Source: Alphaproteobacteria bacterium (GTDB lineage: Bacteria; Pseudomonadota; Alphaproteobacteria; Micavibrionales; Micavibrionaceae). Taken from it: a DNA stretch of 39,218 bases. Positions 6,251 to 15,527 of this stretch are shown piece by piece. The notes under the pieces were generated by a model. That model searched no databases. It was not told where the DNA came from and saw nothing but the letters and a program-made list of their open reading frames with translations. Made by a program: the position numbers and the translations under genes. The DNA lies in NCBI GenBank assembly GCA_024275825.1, contig JAJRYK010000016.1, forward strand, positions 1 to 39,218, read 5' to 3'. The stretch's first letter is position 1; each line of letters starts with the position of its first letter.

Positions 6251-7375
6251 TTATACGATGCGCCAAGGGATTGTGCAGGGTTCGTTGGTATCGCTCTGCA
6301 TGCCGAGCGGAAGTGGCACGATTGTGTTTTTGCCGATTTTTAGAGGCTCAATTTCTTGCGGAAATTTTTGAAGTGTGAAGGTTTCTGTAGGGATGTCTAA
6401 ACCATAAAAATCCGGGCCGTTGAAGCAGAGAAAGTTTTTGAAGATCTCTTGCTCGTTTTCATCACTGAGATCAACACCAGCTAACTCAAAGCTTTGCGCA
6501 TAAAGCTGCGGCGCGATTGCGCCGGTGTAGCAGCCAGCCGCGCAGCCGCATTCTGTGGCCTTTGTCGTGTGCGGCGCGCTGTCTGTGCCAGCAAAAAACT
6601 TATCGTTGCCGGGGTGCGTGACTGCGGCGCGCAATGCTTCGCGGTCTTCTTCAAATTTAATGAGCGGCAAGCAATAGAGATGGTATTTAAAGCCCTGAAG
6701 CAAATGACCAATGGTATAAAGCAAATGTTGCGGCGTGACAGTGGCCACGATATGGTCTGGCGCTGCGCTGATAAAATCTGTGGCGATTTTGGTGGTTAGG
6801 TGCTCACCGACGATTTTCAGATTGGGGAATTGGTCGACAATGCGTGGCAAGCGCTCGCGGTAGAAAAGCTCTTCTGCATTTGTGGTTCGATCAAAATATT
6901 GCTCGGCGGGAAGGGCATGCTCTTCACCATGGATGTTAAGCACAACGCCAGCCCCTTCCATCGCGGCGAAGACGCCGTTTTCGACATAAGTCTCCAGCGG
7001 CGCGCCAAGCTCAGCGCCTGTTGTGCCGTGCGGCGGGTAGTATTTGGCGCATTTAAGCATGCCCATTTCTGCGCCGCGCGTGATTAGCGCAGGAGTCATT
7101 TCGGTGGTCAGATAAAGCGGCACGATAATTTCTTTTAGTGTGTCTCCGCCGTCACTGCGCAGGACAGAGCTGTAATGTTCGATGCTGGTATAATTGCCGG
7201 GATCGCTTTTGAAAATTTTCCCAACGGGCGGCTTTGTATTGGGCATCGCGAGAATGCCTGCGCAGCCCATGGCGATGTGGCCCTTAATCAGCGGTGCAAT
7301 CATTTCATCTTGACGGAAATGCGCGTGCAGATCGTACCATTTGGGGAGTTCTATTGTTATCGGTGTGTCAGTCAT
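6251..7375 (-). CDS. pyrC: dihydroorotase PyrC
   Basis: 374 residues. PyrC closes carbamoyl-aspartate to dihydroorotate in pyrimidine synthesis. It belongs to the PyrC type close to the E. coli enzyme: the metal-binding HxH is at residues 17-19 (DLHAHFRQ), followed by AMPNTKPPV, the Lys-containing segment KCAKYYPPHGTT, NIHGE, VGEHLTTK, TPQHLLY and the catalytic Asp in FAGTDSAPHTTKATE. Slightly longer than the E. coli protein. Divergent from the polysaccharide operon, with 74 bases between the two starts. Confidence 0.97.
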   Translation of the reverse strand: MTDTPITIELPKWYDLHAHFRQDEMIAPLIKGHIAMGCAGILAMPNTKPPVGKIFKSDPGNYTSIEHYSSVLRSDGGDTLKEIIVPLYLTTEMTPALITRGAEMGMLKCAKYYPPHGTTGAELGAPLETYVENGVFAAMEGAGVVLNIHGEEHALPAEQYFDRTTNAEELFYRERLPRIVDQFPNLKIVGEHLTTKIATDFISAAPDHIVATVTPQHLLYTIGHLLQGFKYHLYCLPLIKFEEDREALRAAVTHPGNDKFFAGTDSAPHTTKATECGCAAGCYTGAIAPQLYAQSFELAGVDLSDENEQEIFKNFLCFNGPDFYGLDIPTETFTLQKFPQEIEPLKIGKNTIVPLPLGMQSDTNEPCTIPWRIV

Positions 7376-7449
7376 TGAATTCGCAGTGTTTTTTCGCCAT
7401 GCTTGTGCTTCATTAAGTCAGCCATAAAAATACACAAACTCAGGTCTTT

Positions 7450-8640
7450 ATGCACGTTCTTTTCTGCCATGATACGTATTATATGCAAGGGCCTGCGCAG
7501 GAAACCTATAGCTATGGCGCATTTCCCTATGCATTGTGGGCGCAGCGATTTTTGCCGCATTTTGATAAAATGACGATTTTGGGGCGGGAGAAGGCTTTTG
7601 ATCCTGCTGCTGCTGACGGGCTTGATGTGTCTAGTGGGGAGAATGTTGAGTACATTTTATTGCCTAATATTAATACGCCGTTTAAGCGTTTAATGCGGGG
7701 ACGAGAGCTGTTTTCACACATTAAAGAAGAAGTTACGCGCGCTGATGCTGTGATTATTCGCGGTCCTGTCGAATTTGGAATGATGGCGGCGACCGCGGCG
7801 CGGCAATTGGGCAAGCCCTATGCGGTGGAGATGTCGGGCTGCGCCTTTGATAATGTGTGGAACCATGGATCATGGCTTGGAAAAATTTACGCACCGTTCA
7901 AATGCTGGCGCGCGAAACAGATGGTGAAGCATGCCGATCAGGTAATGTATGTGACGGAGCAGTTTTTGCAGGACATCTATCCAACGAATGGACATGCTGA
8001 ATATGCATCAAATGCGGAACTTGATTTGTTAGATGAAAATGTTCTTGAGGCGCGACTGGCAACTATTATAGCGGAGCCGCAAAGGCTTGTTTTTGGCATG
8101 ATTGGTAATCTTGGGAACAAGCTAAAGGGGCTGGATATTGCGCTGCAGGCTTTGTGTATGGTCAAGGATGCGCTTCCGCCTTTTGAGTTGAGGCTTTTGG
8201 GGCAAGGCGACGCGGCGCAGTGGGAGGCGCGGATAGGTGCGCTGGGTTTGAACGATCGTGTCGTATTTTCCGGGACGTGTAAGGGCGGGACGGCTGTGGT
8301 GGCGTGGCTGGATGAGATTGATGTTTATCTGCAGCCAAGCTTTCATGAAGGCTTGCCGCGTGGATTGATTGAGGCGATGAGCAGGGGAGCGCCAGCGCTG
8401 GCCTCCAATGCGGGCGGCATTCCGGAGCTTTTATCGGCGCAGTTCATCCATAAAAAAGGAGATACACAAGCGCTGGCGGCGCATATTTTGGAGCTGTCTT
8501 GTGACGCGGCTTTGCGTCAAAAGGCCGTGCAGGAGAATTTTAAAAAAGCCGGAGCATATACCAAAGATAAATTAGATCCGCGCCGCGCCGCGTTCTGGGC
8601 GCGCTTTGCGGATGTTATGAAAGCGCAGGCGACCACATGA
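7450..8640 (+). CDS. glycosyltransferase, GT4-like
   Basis: 396 residues, two Rossmann halves typical of GT-B enzymes. The C-terminal half has GMIGNLGNKLKGLDIALQAL, then LRLLGQGD, and the sugar-nucleotide motif EGLPRGLIEAMSRGAPALAS (E-x7-E) with GGIPELL, as in family GT4. It would add a sugar to a lipid-linked polysaccharide intermediate at the inner face of the membrane. First gene of a four-gene operon; its TGA overlaps the next ATG (ATGA at 8637). Substrate unknown. Confidence 0.92.
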   Translation: MHVLFCHDTYYMQGPAQETYSYGAFPYALWAQRFLPHFDKMTILGREKAFDPAAADGLDVSSGENVEYILLPNINTPFKRLMRGRELFSHIKEEVTRADAVIIRGPVEFGMMAATAARQLGKPYAVEMSGCAFDNVWNHGSWLGKIYAPFKCWRAKQMVKHADQVMYVTEQFLQDIYPTNGHAEYASNAELDLLDENVLEARLATIIAEPQRLVFGMIGNLGNKLKGLDIALQALCMVKDALPPFELRLLGQGDAAQWEARIGALGLNDRVVFSGTCKGGTAVVAWLDEIDVYLQPSFHEGLPRGLIEAMSRGAPALASNAGGIPELLSAQFIHKKGDTQALAAHILELSCDAALRQKAVQENFKKAGAYTKDKLDPRRAAFWARFADVMKAQATT

Positions 8641-9905
8641 TCAAAGCTGTTTTTAAATCGGGAGCGCTGCAAATTATCGGCTTTGGTGCCGGGTTTTGTG
8701 TGCATATATTTTTAGCGCGCATTCTGGGCAGCGCTGAGTATGGAGCGCTGAATTTTATCTATGCGCTTAGCGCGGTTCTGGCCATGATTGCGATGTTTGG
8801 TTTGCCGCAAGCCTGTGTTCGCCTTATTCAGGAATATACGGTGAAAAACAAAGCGGCGACGATGAAGGGGCTGCTAGTTTTTGCGCAGCTTTGGCCGCTT
8901 GCTGCGGGGCTTGTGCTCAGCGGGATTGCCTATGGCGGTTTATGGGCGCTTGGTCAATTTTCAGCGCCAATGTTGCTGATCGCGGGCGGCGCTCTTGTGC
9001 CGTTGATTGCTTTGTTGCGGGTGCAGAGCGGTATCTTGCGCGGGTTTCAGCGGGCGGCGTTGTCAGTTTTTTATGAGGTCACCTATCGTGAAGTTGCGTT
9101 TCTTACGGCGCTTCTGCTGGTGTTTGTGAGCTCGGCTTTTGCCTTGTCCAGCGTTTCGGCGCTGTGGGCGCTCGTTGGTGTTTTTATGGGCGGGATTGTA
9201 CTGGCGGGCATTGCTATTTTGAAAATCATAACGCAAAAGGCGCCTGATCTTAGGGCTGTTTATACGCCGCATTATTGGCTGAGCCTATCCTGGCCGATGA
9301 TGATGGCGGTGGCGATGCGTATGTTGATGCTCCGCACCGATGTGATCACGCTGGGCTTTATGGTCAGCGCGACGAGCCTTGGCGTTTATGCAGGCGCGGC
9401 GAAGCTCTCGATGCTTATGGCGCTGGCGCAAATGGCGGTGATGCCGTTTTTTATGCCGCAGGCGGCGAAGCTTTTTCAAAACGGGAAAATGCAAGAGTTG
9501 CGGCGTTTATTTTATAAAGCGCAAAAACTGCAAGCTTTGGGCGGGGCTGCGCTGCTTATTGTTTTGATCATTTTTGGTAAACTACTTTTATCTATTTTAG
9601 GAGCAGAATACGTTGCCGGGTATAATGTGTTTGTGATTTTGGTTATTGGACAATTTATCAGCGTGGTAAGCGGGCCTGCCTCTGCGCTTTTAGAGATGAG
9701 CGCGCATGAAAAAACGGCGATGAAAATTGTTATGGCGTGCGCGGGGCTTAATTTAGTGCTAACGCCGGTGTTGATTTTTTGGGTGGGAATTGAGGGCGCG
9801 GCGATTGCAACAGCGATTGCATTTTCTGCGCAAAATTTGGCGGCTTATGGGGTTGCGCGGCAAAAGGGATTGATTGGGGGAAAAGCGCATGCGACGGGGA
9901 CCTGA
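8637..9905 (+). CDS. polysaccharide flippase, Wzx-like (MOP superfamily)
   Basis: 422 residues, hydrophobic throughout, with about 12 predicted membrane helices and the opening FKSGALQIIGFGAGFCVHIFLARILGS...YGALNF that marks Wzx/RfbX and related MOP exporters. It should flip undecaprenyl-linked repeat units from the cytoplasmic to the periplasmic face. It overlaps both neighbours (4 bp upstream; 17 bp with the ATG chosen for the sulfotransferase), so the operon is tightly coupled. Length is normal for the family. Confidence 0.9.
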   Translation: MIKAVFKSGALQIIGFGAGFCVHIFLARILGSAEYGALNFIYALSAVLAMIAMFGLPQACVRLIQEYTVKNKAATMKGLLVFAQLWPLAAGLVLSGIAYGGLWALGQFSAPMLLIAGGALVPLIALLRVQSGILRGFQRAALSVFYEVTYREVAFLTALLLVFVSSAFALSSVSALWALVGVFMGGIVLAGIAILKIITQKAPDLRAVYTPHYWLSLSWPMMMAVAMRMLMLRTDVITLGFMVSATSLGVYAGAAKLSMLMALAQMAVMPFFMPQAAKLFQNGKMQELRRLFYKAQKLQALGGAALLIVLIIFGKLLLSILGAEYVAGYNVFVILVIGQFISVVSGPASALLEMSAHEKTAMKIVMACAGLNLVLTPVLIFWVGIEGAAIATAIAFSAQNLAAYGVARQKGLIGGKAHATGT

Positions 9906-10731
9906 CTTTTTAGGCATAGGGATGGAGCGCGCGGGGACGAGCTGGCTGTTTGCGCAATTGGCTGCGCATCCTGATATTTGGGTGCCGCCGTTGAAGGAGC
10001 TTCATTTTTGGGACGTGATTGACCCGCAAGCGCGGCAGTATGAGCCGCGTTATAATTTTCATTTAAAGGCCCGGTTGAAGCACAAGCTTGCGCCGTTTGT
10101 GCGGCAGGAAAACCGGCCGGAGCTTTATTTGAATTCTTATATGCAGAATTTGAAATGGGACTGGCGATACTTTACGGGTGCTATGGATGAGGGTTGGTAT
10201 CAACGCTTGTTTGATCCGGTCTTTACCGGCGGACGATTGAGCGGTGAAATCACGCCCTATTACGCGAATATTACGCCCGAAACGATTGCGCGGATTGAGG
10301 CGATGAATTCGAATATGCGCTACTTGTTGATGATCCGTGATCCCGCCAGCCGCGTGTGGTCGGCGCTGATTTATCATTTTGTGCATCTGGGCAAGCGGGG
10401 TTTTTCAGAGATTACTGACGATGAAATGCTGAGCTGGCTGGCAGCACCGCTGGCGGAAACGCGCTCTGATATTGTGGGTATTTTGGAGACGTGGCAGGCT
10501 GCCGTGCCTGATGAGCGTTTGTTCTTGGGCAAGTTTGAAGATATTGAGGCAGCGCCGGAAACGCTCATCAAAAGTGTTTATGAATTTCTTGGCGCTGATT
10601 CTACATTCCTGCCGCCGTCGCATCTTTATCAAACTAAAATTAATGCGAAGATGGAAGAGCATTATAAGATTCCCGCGCGCGTAAAGGCATTTTTAGTGGA
10701 GCATTATCCAGTTGTGAGCGTGCGGACATGA
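9889..10731 (+). CDS. PAPS-dependent sulfotransferase-like protein
   Basis: 280 residues from ATG 9889, chosen because GGGGGA lies about seven bases upstream; a TTG at 9874 would add five residues. The 5'-phosphosulfate loop is FLGIGMERAGTSWLFAQLAAHP, and the 3'-phosphate site is LMIRDPASRVWSALIYHF; PPLKELHFWD follows the usual K.KE..FW pattern. It probably transfers sulfate from PAPS to a sugar, so the operon's polymer may be sulfated. No PAPS-synthesis genes lie in the window. Its stop overlaps the polymerase start by ATGA. Confidence 0.88.
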   Translation: MRRGPDFLGIGMERAGTSWLFAQLAAHPDIWVPPLKELHFWDVIDPQARQYEPRYNFHLKARLKHKLAPFVRQENRPELYLNSYMQNLKWDWRYFTGAMDEGWYQRLFDPVFTGGRLSGEITPYYANITPETIARIEAMNSNMRYLLMIRDPASRVWSALIYHFVHLGKRGFSEITDDEMLSWLAAPLAETRSDIVGILETWQAAVPDERLFLGKFEDIEAAPETLIKSVYEFLGADSTFLPPSHLYQTKINAKMEEHYKIPARVKAFLVEHYPVVSVRT

Positions 10732-12053
10732 TTGCGCTCACGCTCTATCTGGCGGCGATTCTGCTGCCGGCTGGTGTGCTGTATGCGGTGATTGTGAAGC
10801 GTCATTTTGATGTGTGTTCTTTCTACATTTTCGGACATTTATTGTTGTTCGTTCCAGCGGCGCTGTTGATGGGTTTTGGTATGCGCTCAGGTGATCCTAA
10901 TCCTTTTTTGGTAAACATTGATTTTGGCCAGGCGCTGAGTATGCAGGGCTTGATCTTTGCGCTGCATGGGTTTGGCTTGGCGGGCGGGTATTTGTTATTT
11001 GCGCGGACGGGGCTGGGGCGTGCGGCTTTGCCGTATTTTAGCGAAAACCGCTCAAACATGATGACTATGATTGGGCTGGTTGTTCTAACGCTGATTAATG
11101 CCGCGATTATTGCCGGACCGCTTTTTCAGAGTGGTAGCTTGCTGGGTGCGGTTTTTCTTATTCGGAATGAATTTTACTTTTCCGGTGTGAATTATCTGCG
11201 TGTTTTTTTGGTGGTGGGGACATTCCTTTGTGCTGCGCATTTCGCGCATATGTTGCGGCATCGTAAGGCGGAGCGTTTTAGCGGTATCGCCATAGTCTTT
11301 GTCGGGGCTTTGTTTGTGCTGAACTTGCTGTTTAGTGCGGCGCTGGGCGGAAAAGGATTTATTATTTATCCGTTTATCTTTTTCCTGTTAGCGCTCTATG
11401 CGCGTCAGCTTTATCGCCGGATTGGGATGTTAATTATGCTGTTTATGGTTTTCATTACGGCGGTGGTGGGGTTGCAGCAAATTCGCGTTGAGATGGTGAA
11501 TGATAATCAGAATTTGAGCAGTTGGGACTATGCGTATACGGGCCTGCGCTTTCGGTTGTTTGAAGATAATCTGGTGTATTTGGGAAGCGCAGGAAAGCTG
11601 CATGAAACCGAGATGGGTGAAGATTTTGTGAATGGTACGCTTGGCCCTGTGCCGCGCAGTCTGTGGCCGCAAAAACCAGATGAGATCACTGCCGGCGCGC
11701 GATTTAAACGTCAGCTTATGCCGCAAAGCTCTGGCGGCTGGCCGCCTTACGGCATGAATCAGTGGTATATGAATTTTGGTTGGTTGGGCGTGATCGTGGG
11801 CGGTGTGGTCACGGGGTTGTTGCTACAAGCCTTGCAGTGTGTTTATGTGGATTATCAAACCAACACCTATTCCTTTGTCATTATGATGGTGTTTTTGGTG
11901 CGGTTTCTGATTAATGGCGGCATCGATAATATGTTCTTGGTGGAGTATGTGTTTTATATTCTGCCGCTGTTTATCTTTGCGCGATTGACGGATAAAAGGC
12001 TTTATCGCACGGACCATGAGGGGCCAAAAACAGCTATAGCCTGTCCTAAATAA
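10728..12053 (+). CDS. oligosaccharide repeat-unit polymerase, Wzy-like
   Basis: 441 residues with about ten membrane helices and a large loop in the last third (from GLRFRLFEDNLVYLG to MNQWYMNFGWLGV). The loop contains PRSLWPQKP and NFGWLGVIVGG, features of O-antigen polymerase-like proteins. Such proteins are poorly conserved in sequence, so the call rests on topology, loop motifs and position. It would join repeat units in the periplasm after flipping. Last gene of the operon. Confidence 0.8.
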   Translation: MIALTLYLAAILLPAGVLYAVIVKRHFDVCSFYIFGHLLLFVPAALLMGFGMRSGDPNPFLVNIDFGQALSMQGLIFALHGFGLAGGYLLFARTGLGRAALPYFSENRSNMMTMIGLVVLTLINAAIIAGPLFQSGSLLGAVFLIRNEFYFSGVNYLRVFLVVGTFLCAAHFAHMLRHRKAERFSGIAIVFVGALFVLNLLFSAALGGKGFIIYPFIFFLLALYARQLYRRIGMLIMLFMVFITAVVGLQQIRVEMVNDNQNLSSWDYAYTGLRFRLFEDNLVYLGSAGKLHETEMGEDFVNGTLGPVPRSLWPQKPDEITAGARFKRQLMPQSSGGWPPYGMNQWYMNFGWLGVIVGGVVTGLLLQALQCVYVDYQTNTYSFVIMMVFLVRFLINGGIDNMFLVEYVFYILPLFIFARLTDKRLYRTDHEGPKTAIACPK

Positions 12054-12189
12054 ATTGATTCGATTAACAGGCCCTGCAAAAAGATAAAAATACAGCAAGA
12101 ACAATGCCCCAATGCCAGATTATGTAAAATTAAAGATGAGGGAACATGATCGTTTTATTTGAGGCAAGCTATACCTTGTAATTTTTTAC

Positions 12190-12218
12190 TTGACATGTTC
12201 GTGATTTGTTCTTATCGT
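12190..12218 (+). promoter_or_regulatory. candidate promoter for the beta-helix gene
   Basis: TTGACA (12190-12195), 17-bp spacer, TATCGT (12213-12218, four of six matches). It would give a 5' leader of about 60 bases before the ATG at 12283, which has TGGAGAA as ribosome-binding site. The rest of the 229-base gap (12054-12282) is AT-rich with no other feature seen. Confidence 0.45.
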
Positions 12219-12282
12219 ACTGATAGAATTCCTGAAATTACATCTATTTAAAACAATCCTTTCGTAACATTGGAGAACGAAC

Positions 12283-13950
12283 ATGAAACTTGGTCCGAGC
12301 CTTGGCTTGGGTCACGGTTCAGGCGGAGCATATTCGCCTGACTGGGCCTGGCTAAAAGAAAAAACGAATGCTGAATTACTTCTATTATCCTCGTATTTAC
12401 AGGCGAATTTAGCCGCGCGCGGGGGATATCGTACAGACCGTGCGCAATCCATCCGTGACAATGCTGGCGTGCCTGCTGCTGAAGTCGCAGGTATTCCTGG
12501 CGGCGTGCCTGTTGGCGCAAGCGGCAGCCTGACCGTGGAGCGCAATCAGACTTTTTCTAATGAAGCGGCGTTGGCGAGTTTTGCGGCCTCTGGCAGTGGC
12601 AGCGTGCTTGATCCCTATATTATTGAAGATCTAGATTTTAATGCGGCCACGGGTGGCACATCGACGGCGCTTCATTTCAATGACCCGGATGGTGCCTATT
12701 ACGTGAAGGTTCGTAATTGTAAGTTTGGGAATTATACGGGGAATTACATTCTCGCGAATTTGATCACGCCGATAGAGCTGGAGAATGTGACCTTTGATAG
12801 CGCGACGACAGTGTCGAACGGTATTCGCATTGATCAAGGCGGCGCGATTATTACTGGGCTATATGTGCCGGGGCTTGGGATTAATAATGTGGTGTTCGTG
12901 AATTCTTCAACGGCGCTGGATATCAAAATTCGGTATTTGAAGTTCGATAGTTCTGTGCGTGACTGGACGGGCGCCGGGCGGCTTATCTTTTTTAATAACA
13001 TGAGCCAGAATATCAATATCGATGTGCAATATGCAGATATTGATTTTACGGGCACAACGGTGCAGCCGCAGGGCTTGCTGTTTGGCGGGGATGCGGATGT
13101 TCGCTCTATCATCTTCAATAATGTGAAATGGCGCGGCGGCAAATCTGCGCTTAACCAGATTGCTGCGGGCGGCGTACCGCTTGGGCTTTGGGAGAATATT
13201 GAGGTGTTCTATTGTGACGTGGCCGAGACGACCGAAGAAGCCATTCACCTCATGCGCGCCGATAATATCGAGGTCGGATACGGAACCTTTGCGCATGTCA
13301 GTGCGGGCGCGGGATCGCGGCTTGTATATTTTAATTTTGATAGCGCCAATAGCGGGCATGCGTGCTCTAACATCCATGCGCATCATCTGAAACTGACCAA
13401 AACGAGCGGTACATTTACGGCCGGGAACGAAGCGCTGGAGACGCGCGCGGCAAGCGGGAACGTTCGTTTTAATGATTGCTGGGCAACTGATGCGAGCGAG
13501 GATGCGTTTGAGTTTGTGAGCTTACGGCCAAATTCGATTTTCATTGCCTATAATCTTGTTGGTGATGGCGTGCGCGGGCAGATCATGGATGTGGCGCGCA
13601 CATGGGATGAAGGAAGCTGGAGCGAAACCGCGGTCAATCCAACTGTCGATACGCCGTTTTATGTCAGTCACATTTACGGTGATTGTCAGGACCGCGTGTT
13701 GACATGTTCTGGTGTGCGCGGCGGCATTGTGCACGATATCTATGGTGATAATAGCGTGGCGGTGCAAGCCAGTGTTGAGGTGCAAGACTGGACAGCCCCC
13801 GCCTATCAAGGGAGCCGCGTGTTTGTTGCCGGGCCATTGCCGTTGGCGGCGGAGCAAGGCAGCGCAGGCGCGGCGCTGATTACCGCAACGGGCAGTGATA
13901 TCGAGATCCGTTATGTGGATGAGAGCGGGACGCTGCAGATTGTAACGTAA
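12283..13950 (+). CDS. right-handed parallel beta-helix protein
   Basis: 555 residues. The N-terminal 85 residues are Gly-rich with a helical WAWLKEKTNAELLLLSSYLQ stretch and no signal peptide. From about residue 110 (SGSGSVLDPYIIEDLDF, the NosD-like entry pattern) come repeated short strands with I/V, N, G and D turns up to about 480, such as IELENVTFDS, NIEVFYCDV, IHAHHLKLT and VRFNDCWATDASEDAFEFV. This is a pectate-lyase-type fold used by polysaccharide lyases, epimerases and phage tailspikes. I see no decisive catalytic set. Downstream of the polysaccharide operon but with its own promoter. It may act on that polymer, or be a phage-derived tailspike-like protein. Confidence 0.75.
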   Translation: MKLGPSLGLGHGSGGAYSPDWAWLKEKTNAELLLLSSYLQANLAARGGYRTDRAQSIRDNAGVPAAEVAGIPGGVPVGASGSLTVERNQTFSNEAALASFAASGSGSVLDPYIIEDLDFNAATGGTSTALHFNDPDGAYYVKVRNCKFGNYTGNYILANLITPIELENVTFDSATTVSNGIRIDQGGAIITGLYVPGLGINNVVFVNSSTALDIKIRYLKFDSSVRDWTGAGRLIFFNNMSQNINIDVQYADIDFTGTTVQPQGLLFGGDADVRSIIFNNVKWRGGKSALNQIAAGGVPLGLWENIEVFYCDVAETTEEAIHLMRADNIEVGYGTFAHVSAGAGSRLVYFNFDSANSGHACSNIHAHHLKLTKTSGTFTAGNEALETRAASGNVRFNDCWATDASEDAFEFVSLRPNSIFIAYNLVGDGVRGQIMDVARTWDEGSWSETAVNPTVDTPFYVSHIYGDCQDRVLTCSGVRGGIVHDIYGDNSVAVQASVEVQDWTAPAYQGSRVFVAGPLPLAAEQGSAGAALITATGSDIEIRYVDESGTLQIVT

Positions 13951-13967
13951 GATTATAGCGCCGTGCT

Positions 13968-15266
13968 TTAGAGCTTGCTGGTAATATTTAGCAGAAGCAC
14001 CAGGCGGTTAAAATCATTGGCCGCTATGGTGCTGTCTCTGTCTTGCCAATGTAGACCTAGCGAAGTTTCCAGGCGCTGGCTGTTATGATAGGTCAGGCCT
14101 AGCTTTGCCATGCGCTCTTCATCATCGCGGGCGAGCCCTTCGAATTTATAGTCTGTATGGCCGAGATCAGCGTTGAGATAGAGATTGTGTTTGAGCTCGT
14201 AATCGCTTGTAAAGACGACACTGCTTTCGGTTGTGCCTTGGGTGAAGCCGTTATCCTGATCGATATCGCGGGACGCCTTGAGGCCAAGTGTGAGCTTTGG
14301 TGTGATGCTGTAGGCGATGTCAGCTGTTAGGTTGATCGCGCTAATATCGCTTAATGTGCTGTCATCAAAGCGTTGGCGGAGGTAGCCGACGCCGACGCGG
14401 CTGAAGAGCAAGCCTTTATAGCGGCTTTCAAGACCGGCGAGAAAGCCGAGCTCGTCTCGATTGCCAGATGGGCCGGAAAAACTGCCATTTGTGAATTTGT
14501 TACGATCATAATATTGACGGCCATAAACAAAGTCGGCGAACAAAATATGGCTAGGCGCGGTTTCATCACCTGGCGCGCCCTGGGAAATATCATAGCGGGC
14601 TTTGAGCTTGCCGCGATAAATATCGCGATCATTGTCGCTGAAAATTGCGGGCGTAGCGGGCGCGCTGGAGGCACGGCCATCATCATTGCTGTAGCGCTCA
14701 TACTCCCCCAACAGACTTAAAGACAGGCGGTTGAGGTTTCGTGTAATACCGCCCTGTATTTTGGTTTTATTAATGTCGAGTGGCTTATCGCTGAGAAACG
14801 CCTGCGGTTTGTCGCGCAGCCGTGCTTTTTGATCGAAGCTGATAAAAAGGGGTACTTCCCATTTATGTTTAGCAAATAATAGCGCGCGGGCGAAGAGGGA
14901 GATATCCTCTTTGTTTTCTTGATCCCGATCTGCAAAACGCTCAATCGTGCTTTGAGCACCTAATGTGAAGCGGTGCGCTTTGTAGTTTTTATTGATTTGT
15001 AGTTTTGGTGTAAGCGTTAGAATGTAATCAGAGCTTTTATTGGCGCTCGCCAAAATATTATCGTCATAGCGCCCTCCGACTGTGAGCGAAGTTTTATATT
15101 CAAAACCGTTATATATTAGAGGCTCTTGCCGCAACTCTTCTGGTAGGCGCTGGTCAACTGGGCGCAGCACGTCTTGTTCATCGTCCCAGACAATACTTTG
15201 CGCATGAAGCGCCGTGGGGGTGAGCCACAAACAAGCAATAAATAGAGCTGTAAAAATGTAACGCAT
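13968..15266 (-). CDS. outer-membrane beta-barrel protein (BBP2-like)
   Basis: 432 residues from the ATG at 15266, which gives a clean signal peptide (MRYIFTALFIACLWLTPTAL, then HA-QS). A start at 15311 would add 15 hydrophobic residues and spoil it. The mature part consists of alternating amphipathic strands: SLTVGGRYDDNIL, YILTLTPKLQINKNY, GLESRYKGLLFSRVGVGYLRQRF, LGLKASRDIDQ, ending LVLLLNITSKL with the hydrophobic end of an outer-membrane barrel. The opening GGRYDDNIL is typical of the putative beta-barrel porin 2 family, which often accompanies exopolysaccharide genes. A role in polymer export is an inference from the neighbours. Confidence 0.82.
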   Translation of the reverse strand: MRYIFTALFIACLWLTPTALHAQSIVWDDEQDVLRPVDQRLPEELRQEPLIYNGFEYKTSLTVGGRYDDNILASANKSSDYILTLTPKLQINKNYKAHRFTLGAQSTIERFADRDQENKEDISLFARALLFAKHKWEVPLFISFDQKARLRDKPQAFLSDKPLDINKTKIQGGITRNLNRLSLSLLGEYERYSNDDGRASSAPATPAIFSDNDRDIYRGKLKARYDISQGAPGDETAPSHILFADFVYGRQYYDRNKFTNGSFSGPSGNRDELGFLAGLESRYKGLLFSRVGVGYLRQRFDDSTLSDISAINLTADIAYSITPKLTLGLKASRDIDQDNGFTQGTTESSVVFTSDYELKHNLYLNADLGHTDYKFEGLARDDEERMAKLGLTYHNSQRLETSLGLHWQDRDSTIAANDFNRLVLLLNITSKL

Positions 15267-15347
15267 GAGAAAAAACAGAGTCAAAGCAAGGGGATAGAGA
15301 ATATAAAACATACAGTGCGTATCGTATAAGTGCTGTATCGAAAGGCG

Positions 15348-15375
15348 AAAGCCGCCACCCGAGGATGACGGCTTT
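15348..15375. terminator. hairpin between barrel gene and phoH
   Basis: AAAGCCG (15348-15354) and CGGCTTT (15369-15375) are perfectly complementary with a 14-base loop. It would be transcribed after phoH on the minus strand, though about 150 bases beyond its stop and without a clear T run. The rest of the gap 15267-15527 shows no gene. Confidence 0.35.
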
Positions 15376-15527
15376 GCAAGTTACGCGTTAGCTCAACACA
15401 TTTTCAGTGTAACCCTGCGTCGATTCGCTGTTCAAGGTGCAAATGAATCTTCAACAGCTTTTCCCCAACTTATGCACTATTTTATCATTCATACGTTTTG
15501 AGGAGTTTTAATCTTCCGTATTTGCTC

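Noticed and set aside
9874-9888. TTG start for the sulfotransferase
   Set aside because: The ATG at 9889 has GGGGGA at good spacing and only five residues are lost.
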